From: Thermogutta sp.
GTDB taxonomy: Bacteria; Planctomycetota; Planctomycetia; Pirellulales; Thermoguttaceae
Direction of reading: 5' to 3'
DNA: 9,766 bases
Assembly (NCBI GenBank): GCA_012798155.1
Contig: JAAZNR010000062.1
Span: forward strand, 1-9,766
Positions 1 to 5,572 of the stretch are shown in pieces. The translations under genes were made by a program, and so were the position numbers. The notes under the pieces were generated by a model. It did no database searches. It was not told the DNA's origin and was given only the letters and a program-made list of their open reading frames with translations. Position 1 is the stretch's first letter; each line of letters starts with the position of its first letter.

Positions 1-2127
1 CGCCTCGTGGATTTCTCGCGGGGATTTGCCCCTGGTGAGGAGTTCCCAAGGTTGGTCGTCGAAACAGGTGGCGTAAACCACGGGCATTTCAAAATCGAAG
101 ACGGCGGCGTCGCCCACGGTCAAGAGCTTTCCCGAAAAGACTTTTGGCCACATGCGGTTCAGCATGAGATGTGCCTCGCCGATGCGGTTGGGATCGTCCC
201 AAAGCTCGGAGAGCGGCGCCAACATGCGGTTGTAGCTACAAATCCCCGCGCTACCCAAGAGAAGCGTCATTGCAAGGGCGGGAACGGCAAAGGCGTACGC
301 GGACCATTTCCACGGCCGGGAGCCTGAGAACGCGTGCAGGCCGTCGGCTGCCGTCACTGCCAAAAACGGGAGAAGCGGCAGCCAAAAGCGGTCGATGCGA
401 TGGGTCATCAGCCACCAAACGGCGAGGAGCCAAGCCGTCATCAGCCAGAGACTTTTTCGGCGGTCGTCGAGCCGGCTGCCCGCGATCAATCCCACCAACG
501 CAAAAGGCCAGATCAACGGTCCCAGCCAGTCACTCGTGACGGTGAGACGGCCGGCGTCTCGGCCCAAACTTGTCAGGGAATAGTCGGGCGGCGAATGAAC
601 CCTGGTCCAGCGATCATTTTTCTGCTCATTCCAAGTAGCTCCTCCGAACCAATGGTAGAGCAGCGGATAGGTGGGGTTGCCGCATAGGGCCGCGTTCTTG
701 GCGTACCAGGCTCCCCCTCCGAGGCCGGCTGCGAGCGTGAAGACGAGGATTGCAGTCGCGGCTCCCCTATTAAGGTTTCGCCGGAGTCTCCATACCAACA
801 ATACCGCAAGCGGTGCTACCGAATAGACCAGACCGGTGTACTTGCACGCCGCCGCGGCGCCGGCCAAATAGCCGGAGATGGAAACCCAACCGACGCCGGG
901 GCCGCGAGAGGACTTTCCATCCGGCTGAGTGAGTTCTTCAGCCCGGAGGGGGTTTTCCTGTTCGGCATCCGGGTCCCAGGCCCGGGTGAAGGCGTAAAAT
1001 GCCAAGAAGACGTAAACAGCGAAGGCGACGTCGTTCAACCCCGCGGCCGACACGTTGATGACCCAGGGCGTGGCGGCCACCGTGACACAAGCTGCCACTG
1101 CTTGGGACCGCCCGCCCCACTTCCGGGCCACGGCATAGACTGCGGCCATCAGAATCAGCCCGAAGGAAGCCGCTACCGTCTTTCCGGCCAAAGCGCCCGT
1201 ACGAACGTCGTCGGCCAAGGCCATGGCCCCCAAGGTATGCATTTCCGTCCCTAGTGGCATATTGGCATATACGTTATGGGGGACAAAGCGGATTTTGCCA
1301 TTCAAATGGAATTCTTTAGGGGCCTGGAGGTGGTACTCGCGGACGTCGAAGTCGGTGGGAGGCAGCACGCCCTGAAGCAGAAGGAGGACCCCGACGATCC
1401 CCGGCCAGATTAACCAGGCGGGACCAAACGATAGTGCGACAGCGGCGCATCTTTTTGACTGCGACTTCTGATGGGAAACAGGGCGGCGGGTGGGCTGATT
1501 TGCCGCACTCGCCTTTTTCGCGGGGGCGGCGGATCGCAGGACCGGGGTCGCCGCTGGACGGTGAAACCGCTCCAACGAGCGTCGCAAGAAATCACGAACA
1601 CAACCACAATACTCTTGGCTAGGTTGAGCAATTCTTCTCGCGCGACGGGTTCGTTTTCGACGGGGGATCTCAATAGCAAGAAAGGGTGCCCACATCCCGG
1701 CAAGAAGACCAAGGACGGGAGCCGCACGAGCGACAAGGCCGAGCAAGCCTAGAATCAGCACCCCGGTCGAGAACAGATTTAACCCTACGGCGAGTGACAT
1801 CACGAATCGTTCTAACCGGCTGGAGCGACCCGCGATGCCGAGTATCTGAAGAATCGCACTCCCGCAGCCCCAGGAAGTCAGAATGATGACAGAGGCTATC
1901 CAAAGCGGCGCGAAACGATCCGCAAGCCCCCATTTTCCATCGTTTCCCAGCCAGGACCGGAAGATCTCGTCCGGGATGAATAGGTAAGGAAAGACTTGGA
2001 AGCGAGCGAACGGTTGACCAAGGATTGCGGAGACACTATTTAAGGGGGTCGCATAAAAGACCACCATGTAAACTGCGACCGCGGCCGTCGCAATCCACGG
2101 TATCAAGGGGTTTGTTGAGCGATTCAC
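1..2127 (-). CDS. GT-C-like multi-membrane glycosyltransferase, 3'-truncated by window edge
   Basis: Reading the minus strand from GTG 2127 gives 709 codons without a stop to base 1, so the C-terminus lies outside the window. An in-frame TGA at 2139-2137, only three codons upstream, leaves GTG 2127 as the first possible start; no clear Shine-Dalgarno precedes it. The protein has many hydrophobic segments (about residues 11-28, 74-98, 109-152, 236-254, 310-335, 343-380, 417-446, 455-473, 535-550, 558-574, 582-595, 608-630). After the TM segment at 236-254 comes an acidic DFD (259-261) followed by EYHLQAP, resembling the first periplasmic loop of GT-C enzymes such as the ArnT/PMT (GT39) group. 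NPTYPLL (484-490) and RIDRFWLPLLPFLA (577-590) also suit this class. A basic, low-complexity loop fills about 155-230. Such enzymes use polyprenyl-phosphate sugars in the membrane; donor and acceptor cannot be told here. Class is inferred, not certain. Confidence 0.8.
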   Translation of the reverse strand, partial: MNRSTNPLIPWIATAAVAVYMVVFYATPLNSVSAILGQPFARFQVFPYLFIPDEIFRSWLGNDGKWGLADRFAPLWIASVIILTSWGCGSAILQILGIAGRSSRLERFVMSLAVGLNLFSTGVLILGLLGLVARAAPVLGLLAGMWAPFLAIEIPRRKRTRRARRIAQPSQEYCGCVRDFLRRSLERFHRPAATPVLRSAAPAKKASAANQPTRRPVSHQKSQSKRCAAVALSFGPAWLIWPGIVGVLLLLQGVLPPTDFDVREYHLQAPKEFHLNGKIRFVPHNVYANMPLGTEMHTLGAMALADDVRTGALAGKTVAASFGLILMAAVYAVARKWGGRSQAVAACVTVAATPWVINVSAAGLNDVAFAVYVFLAFYAFTRAWDPDAEQENPLRAEELTQPDGKSSRGPGVGWVSISGYLAGAAAACKYTGLVYSVAPLAVLLVWRLRRNLNRGAATAILVFTLAAGLGGGAWYAKNAALCGNPTYPLLYHWFGGATWNEQKNDRWTRVHSPPDYSLTSLGRDAGRLTVTSDWLGPLIWPFALVGLIAGSRLDDRRKSLWLMTAWLLAVWWLMTHRIDRFWLPLLPFLAVTAADGLHAFSGSRPWKWSAYAFAVPALAMTLLLGSAGICSYNRMLAPLSELWDDPNRIGEAHLMLNRMWPKVFSGKLLTVGDAAVFDFEMPVVYATCFDDQPWELLTRGKSPREIHEA

Positions 2128-2161
2128 GGACGAATCTCAGGGAACCGGGCCAAGGTTCGGG

Positions 2162-2233
2162 ACCGACCTCACAAACACCGTAAGAACCGACCTCACAAAC
2201 ACCGTAAGAACCGACCTCACGGGCAGCGTAAAA
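2162..2233. repeat. 24-bp tandem repeat, three copies
   Basis: Two identical 24-bp units lie at 2162-2185 and 2186-2209. A third at 2210-2233 keeps the first 11 bases and the CGTAA block but differs at five positions, mostly in the centre. The unit begins ACCGACCTCAC and ends CGTAAGA. The array sits between two divergent genes and encodes nothing obvious. It could be slippage-derived repeat DNA or a set of binding sites; the sequence does not decide between them. Confidence 0.9.
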
Positions 2234-2243
2234 GCGGATCAGC

Positions 2244-2272
2244 TTGTCCCAGGCTCTAAATCATCCTATCTT
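2244..2272 (+). promoter_or_regulatory. Candidate sigma70-type promoter for the lyase gene
   Basis: TTGTCC (2244-2249, four of six to TTGACA) and TATCTT (2267-2272, four of six to TATAAT) are separated by 17 bases, the ideal spacing. It lies just downstream of the tandem repeats and about 115 bases before the ATG, leaving a roughly 110-base leader. It was found by eye in AT-richer DNA, so chance is possible. Confidence 0.4.
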
Positions 2273-2334
2273 AACAGAGAGAGGATGCTCTCGCGTTGAA
2301 CGCCTCGTGCGTTAGACCGCCTGCAATCGGCCGG

Positions 2335-2350
2335 GGCCGGTTCGCCGGCC
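2335..2350 (+). promoter_or_regulatory. UUCG-capped leader hairpin upstream of the lyase gene
   Basis: GGCCGG (2335-2340) pairs perfectly with CCGGCC (2345-2350) around a TTCG tetraloop, an unusually stable RNA hairpin type. It ends 37 bases before the ATG at 2388. There is no T-run after it, so it is not an intrinsic terminator. It may stabilise the 5' leader or affect translation; this is inference. Confidence 0.55.
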
Positions 2351-2387
2351 GCCGCCCAATCTGCAAACCAGCTACTTCGGGAAGCCA

Positions 2388-3422
2388 ATGAATTCCGCCG
2401 CCCCCATCGAAGGCATTTTCGTTCCGAATATGGTACCCCTAGACGAGCAAGGGCGGATCAACGAGCCGGAGCTTCGCAGGTACATCGAGTGGCTGATTGC
2501 AAAGGGGGTGCACGGTCTTTACCCCAACGGTTCGACCAGCGAATTTGTGCGGTTTACGCCGCAAGAACGACGTCGCATCATCGAGATCACGGTGGATCAG
2601 GCGGCCGGCCGGGTCCCCGTGTTGGCCGGTGCCGCCGAAGCGAATGTTGGGGAAACCCTCGCGGCTTGCGAGTATTACCACGGTCTGGGAGTTCGCGCTG
2701 TTGCCATCGTCTCTCCCATTTATTATCGATTGTCGCCCGACAACATCTACGCCTACTTTGCGGAAATCGCCGCTCACACGCCGGTAGATGTAACCATCTA
2801 CAACATGCCGATGTTGACTTCGCCCATCGATGTGCCGACCGTGGTGAGGTTGGCGGAGGAGTTTCCACGCATCGTGGCGATCAAGGATTCTTCGGGCGAT
2901 GTCCCGCAGATGATGCGGCTGATTTCGGCCATCCGTCCACAGCGACCGGAGTTCGCGTTTCTGACGGGTTGGGATAACGTCTTGGTGCCCATGCTCGTAT
3001 TGGGCTGCAACGGGGGGACGAATGCCTCGGCGGGGGTCGTTCCCGAAGTGACCCGGGCGTTGTTCGACGCGACGCGAGGAGGACGCTTGGATGAGGCTCG
3101 CCGCCGGCAGTATCGACTCCTGCAATACGTCGATGCCCTGTTCAATGCGGCCGACTTTCCCGAGGGTTTCCGGATCGGGGCCGCGGCACGGGGATTTCGC
3201 ATGGGCCGGAGCCGCCAGCCGCTATCCGAGCGGCAGTCAGAGTCGCTTCGCAATCTCGCGCGTACCTTGGAGACGATGTTGGCCGAGGACGGCTTCGAAT
3301 CCTCTGAGCCGCCTACACGGTCGGATTCGCCGCTTGTGACGGCGGAATCCGCTTCGGACCGTGCCGTCGTGCAACGGGTAGTGCAAGAGGTCTTGCAGGT
3401 CTTGGCGGCTCAGCAGCGCTGA
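2388..3422 (+). CDS. Dihydrodipicolinate synthase/N-acetylneuraminate lyase family protein with C-terminal tail
   Basis: This 344-residue protein is a class I (Schiff-base) TIM-barrel lyase or aldolase of the DHDPS/NAL superfamily. Family signatures are in order: GSTSE (48-52, the usual GTTGE site), YYRLS (112-116), YNMP (138-141) with the catalytic-type Tyr138, AIKDSSGD (164-171) with presumed Schiff-base Lys166, and a GxD-type stretch LTGWDN with the later Gly-rich GGTNASAG (209-216). The Arg that binds the second substrate carboxylate in true DHDPS, five residues after the catalytic Tyr, is Leu143 here. That argues against a lysine-pathway DapA and for another 2-oxo-acid aldolase or lyase; the substrate is unknown. 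Family members are usually about 290-300 residues. The extra part is a Pro/Ser-rich linker (about 301-322) and an amphipathic helix (about 324-341). ATG 2388 has only a weak SD-like GGGAAG. A clear terminator follows, so it is probably transcribed alone. Confidence 0.9.
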   Translation: MNSAAPIEGIFVPNMVPLDEQGRINEPELRRYIEWLIAKGVHGLYPNGSTSEFVRFTPQERRRIIEITVDQAAGRVPVLAGAAEANVGETLAACEYYHGLGVRAVAIVSPIYYRLSPDNIYAYFAEIAAHTPVDVTIYNMPMLTSPIDVPTVVRLAEEFPRIVAIKDSSGDVPQMMRLISAIRPQRPEFAFLTGWDNVLVPMLVLGCNGGTNASAGVVPEVTRALFDATRGGRLDEARRRQYRLLQYVDALFNAADFPEGFRIGAAARGFRMGRSRQPLSERQSESLRNLARTLETMLAEDGFESSEPPTRSDSPLVTAESASDRAVVQRVVQEVLQVLAAQQR

Positions 3423-3490
3423 CGGATTCTCCGCAGCGACGTTCTCCGGGGGTGCGGCTCCTTGTCGCGTCATCCATCCGCGCGCTATCA

Positions 3491-3514
3491 TGAATGCTTA
3501 TCTGAATGCTCATC
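3491..3514. repeat. 12-bp tandem duplication making a spare terminator arm
   Basis: TGAATGCTTATC (3491-3502) is directly followed by TGAATGCTCATC (3503-3514), with one mismatch. The second copy supplies the left arm of the terminator. The first copy could also pair with GATGAG through one G-U pair, giving a longer-looped alternative. Confidence 0.75.
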
Positions 3515-3534
3515 AGCGGTGGATGAGTTTTTTT
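3509..3534 (+). terminator. Intrinsic terminator after the lyase gene
   Basis: CTCATC (3509-3514) and GATGAG (3522-3527) form a perfect six-base stem around a seven-base loop, followed at once by seven T residues (3528-3534). It ends the lyase transcript about 90 bases past the stop. The left arm is part of a near-perfect 12-bp tandem duplication (3491-3502 and 3503-3514, one mismatch). It lies 41 bases before the terC-like start, so it could instead act as an attenuator for that gene. Confidence 0.8.
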
Positions 3535-3560
3535 GCGCGCTGCCAATCGCGCCGGCACCG

Positions 3561-3565
3561 GGAGG
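3561..3565 (+). promoter_or_regulatory. Shine-Dalgarno fixing the TerC start
   Basis: GGAGG at 3561-3565 lies ten bases before GTG 3576. It supports that start over the upstream in-frame TTG at 3462, which would place the terminator hairpin inside the coding sequence. Confidence 0.8.
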
Positions 3566-3575
3566 AACGACTCAA

Positions 3576-4583
3576 GTGGTAGAAAATCTCCTCGATATCC
3601 ACTGGTGGCATTGGTGCCTTTTCATGGCGGCGGTGGTCGTCGCGCTCTTCTTGGACCTCGTGGTCTTCCACCGCAAGGAGCACGCCCCCTCTTTACGGGA
3701 GTCATTCTACTGGTCTGTTTTCTGGATCGGTTTGGCCCTGCTGTTCAATGCCTACGTTTGGTGGTGGGGATACCGCCTGCACGGAACATCCGAGGCAGGC
3801 GTGAAATTCTTGACCGCTTATGTCGTCGAGAAATCTCTTTCCGTGGATAACCTCTTCGTTTTCGCCGTCATTTTTCGGTATTTCGGTGTGAACATCCGAT
3901 ACCAGCACCGCATCCTTTTTTGGGGAATCTTGGGTGCCATCATAACACGCGGCTTGTTCATCATTGCCGGTGTCGAATTGATTCGGATGTTCGAGTGGCT
4001 GATCGCGGTTTTCGGGTTATTCCTGTGTTACACGGGTGCCAGATTGGCTTTCGCGTCGGGTGAAGAAGTCCACCCCGAGAAAAACATCATTCTCCGATTT
4101 GCCCGTCGCATCATGCGGGTTACTCCAGAGATTCGCTACGATCGTTTTCTCATTCGACGCGACGGTCTGCTTTACGTCACTCCGGCGTTCTTGGCGCTCT
4201 TGGTGATCGAAAGTACCGACGTGCTATTCGCCGTGGATAGCATACCAGCCGTCTTGGGCATCTCGCGCGACCCATTCATCGTTTACTCGTCCAACATCGG
4301 TGCCATCCTGGGCCTTCGGGCCTTGTATTTTCTGCTGGCGGGGGTGCTGGAGCGATTCCGCTATCTGCACTACGGCCTTGCGGTGGTTCTCGTCTTTATT
4401 GGTTTGAAGATGGTGGCCGAGTACGTCGCCGTCACGTTCATGAATCATCACGGCCATTTGATCGATCCATGGGTTTCGCTGGCCGTTGTGGGGGGGATTC
4501 TGGGGGCCTCTCTCTTGCCCACCTTGTTTGTCAAACAGGGCGCGAATCCAGACGGCGTGGACCGGGGGACGCTGGACGAGTAG
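3576..4583 (+). CDS. TerC/Alx family integral membrane protein
   Basis: From GTG 3576 this encodes 335 residues. The TerC signatures are clear: EKSLSVDNLFVF (85-96) and ESTDVLFAVDSIPAVLGIS (212-230), whose acidic residues lie in membrane segments and are thought to handle metal ions, followed by SSNIGAILGLRALYF (238-252). About eight or nine hydrophobic segments are visible (roughly 12-31, 46-64, 75-100, 112-133, 139-160, 198-221, 238-257, 266-287, 299-319). The larger TerC/Alx group includes Mn(II) exporters and tellurite-resistance-linked proteins; from the sequence alone, divalent-cation export at the inner membrane is most likely, but the ion is not proven. A terminator in front and a spacer behind suggest it stands alone. 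The short stretch before the start has no recognisable yybP-ykoY Mn riboswitch. A longer frame from TTG 3462 exists but lacks a good SD and crosses the terminator. Confidence 0.92.
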   Translation: MVENLLDIHWWHWCLFMAAVVVALFLDLVVFHRKEHAPSLRESFYWSVFWIGLALLFNAYVWWWGYRLHGTSEAGVKFLTAYVVEKSLSVDNLFVFAVIFRYFGVNIRYQHRILFWGILGAIITRGLFIIAGVELIRMFEWLIAVFGLFLCYTGARLAFASGEEVHPEKNIILRFARRIMRVTPEIRYDRFLIRRDGLLYVTPAFLALLVIESTDVLFAVDSIPAVLGISRDPFIVYSSNIGAILGLRALYFLLAGVLERFRYLHYGLAVVLVFIGLKMVAEYVAVTFMNHHGHLIDPWVSLAVVGGILGASLLPTLFVKQGANPDGVDRGTLDE

Positions 4584-4962
4584 CATTTCCGTTGTCCGCG
4601 CGGGACACCGTTCGTCATGATGCGGGCGAGGTAGTGCTTTGTCACAGCATGATTTTGGGATTAGCCGACGTGCGTCCTTGTGAGCACGTCCCGGTAGATT
4701 CCGCAAAACGGCCCTATCGCCAATCCCCATTTTTTAGCTGTGAGAAAGCAGTAGCCTCAGGCCTCGGGTGTAGAATCCGCCTGACGTCAGCGCCGATCCG
4801 CCGCGGTTTTCCCGCCGCGTCTCTTGGAACGAGGTTTCTCCTCGGCCGTGATTTCGCGGAAGTTTCGCGCGTGGTGGAATACAATTCCTTAAAAGCGCGA
4901 AATAGCGTCGCGCCGTCCTTTTTGGTGTCGCCGTATCGCCGTTGCCGCGAGGATGCCGACGA
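4584..4962. other. Intergenic region after terC-like gene
   Basis: About 380 bases without a credible gene. It holds a perfect inverted repeat (4667-4690), a weaker TGTCC/GGACA hairpin just past the terC-like stop (4593-4607), a six-T run at 4730-4735 without a convincing stem in front, and a GCGCG/CGCGC hairpin (4895-4913). TACAAT at 4880-4885 resembles a -10 box but has no matching -35. Open frames here on both strands look like chance or run in from neighbouring genes. Confidence 0.6.
4667..4690. promoter_or_regulatory. 7-bp perfect inverted repeat, operator or terminator-like hairpin
   Basis: GACGTGC (4667-4673) and GCACGTC (4684-4690) are perfect inverted repeats around a ten-base loop. 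There is no T-run after either arm. It may be the transcript end of the terC-like gene, 84 bases upstream, or a protein-binding palindrome. Confidence 0.4.
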
Positions 4963-5370
4963 GTGGGAGTCCATCGTATTCGCCTGATTGCGGCCTGGAA
5001 GCCGGTGCCGGGGGAACGAGTTGCCTGGGAACGTGTTTTCCACGCTCCCACCGGCTTGGGTCCGCAAGCTCGAGTGCGGCTTTGCCTGCGGGCTTCGGAA
5101 TCGCCCTCAGCCGTAATACTCAATGGGGCGACACTCTGGGTCGATGTCGGAAACGGCAGCGACTCGCCCGTGGATTTCGAGGTCGAGAATCAACGCATTT
5201 GCCGGCGTGTGGAAGGGATGTTGGCGCCGGTGAATCGGTTGGTGGTGATCTTCCCGGGCGAAACGCCGCCGTCGGCACAGCCCCTTTTTGATCTCGAGCA
5301 CGAGCGGCGACCGCGGCCTGCCCCCGAAGTTATTGAGTGTAGTCTCGAAATCGACGAAGATGCAGTCTGA
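4963..5370 (+). CDS. Small beta-rich protein of unknown function
   Basis: I prefer GTG 4963 (GAGG at 4948-4951, eleven bases upstream), giving 135 residues; TTG 4942 is an in-frame alternative adding seven. I do not recognise a named family. There is no signal peptide or membrane segment, so it is probably cytosolic. The middle reads as short beta strands: ARVRLCLRA, then a V-x-LNG turn (SAVILNGATLWVDVG), a strand-rich stretch, then NRLVVIFPGE. This order resembles the sugar-binding jelly-roll domain at the N-terminus of GH2 enzymes, where an NG turn follows a strand and an N-x-L-x-V strand ends the sheet; this is a fold guess, not an assignment. The tail is rich in Arg, Pro and acidic residues. 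Its stop lies in the first copy of a 24-bp tandem repeat, so the C-terminal IDEDAV has been duplicated out of the gene. A protease gene follows 200 bases later on the same strand. Confidence 0.65.
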   Translation: MGVHRIRLIAAWKPVPGERVAWERVFHAPTGLGPQARVRLCLRASESPSAVILNGATLWVDVGNGSDSPVDFEVENQRICRRVEGMLAPVNRLVVIFPGETPPSAQPLFDLEHERRPRPAPEVIECSLEIDEDAV

Positions 5371-5426
5371 TGTATCGACGAAGATGCAGTCTGATGTGCA
5401 GAAGTCCAGTCTGATGTGCAGAAGTC
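5350..5426. repeat. Nested 24-bp and 20-bp tandem repeats across a gene end
   Basis: Two identical 24-bp units lie at 5350-5373 and 5374-5397. Overlapping the second, two identical 20-bp units lie at 5387-5406 and 5407-5426. All share the core CAGTCTGATGT, present three times. The first 24-bp copy carries the stop codon of the upstream small gene. As 24 is a multiple of three, the second copy repeats the same tail codons and TGA in frame. Confidence 0.92.
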
Positions 5427-5572
5427 GGGCTTTCGGCCGGGGGCGGAACCCGTCGCGACCCGATTTCGAGAATTGAGGTAAGAGCCGAACTGCCTTCAAC
5501 GGCTTGGGGCGGGAAGGCAAGATCGGTTGAGACGCCGGACTGCCTTGTTTACCGATCCGGAGAATACGCGAA

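Larger units (their letters stand above)
2128..2387. other. Divergent intergenic region
   Basis: This 260-base spacer separates the minus-strand GT-C-like gene from the plus-strand lyase gene. It holds a 24-bp tandem repeat, a sigma70-like promoter candidate, a small GAGAG/CTCTC hairpin with a GATG loop (2279-2292) and a UUCG-capped hairpin close to the lyase start. I see no credible gene in it. Both flanking genes must draw their promoters from here unless they are transcribed from inside their neighbours. Confidence 0.8.

Noticed and set aside
2162..2233. CRISPR array
   Set aside because: The copies are directly adjacent with no spacers and there are no cas genes.
2439..3125. 228-codon minus-strand open frame inside the lyase gene
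   Set aside because: Shadow of the lyase coding frame, which carries the full set of family motifs.
3462..3575. TTG 3462 as the start of the terC-like gene, adding 38 residues
   Set aside because: The added part crosses an intrinsic terminator, has no family similarity and lacks an SD, while GTG 3576 has GGAGG at good spacing.
3423..3575. yybP-ykoY Mn riboswitch before the terC-like gene
   Set aside because: The space is short and I cannot find the conserved loop sequences; only the terminator is visible.
4690..4735. Intrinsic terminator ending in the six-T run at 4730-4735
   Set aside because: No convincing stem directly precedes the T-run; the 7-bp inverted repeat is 40 bases away.
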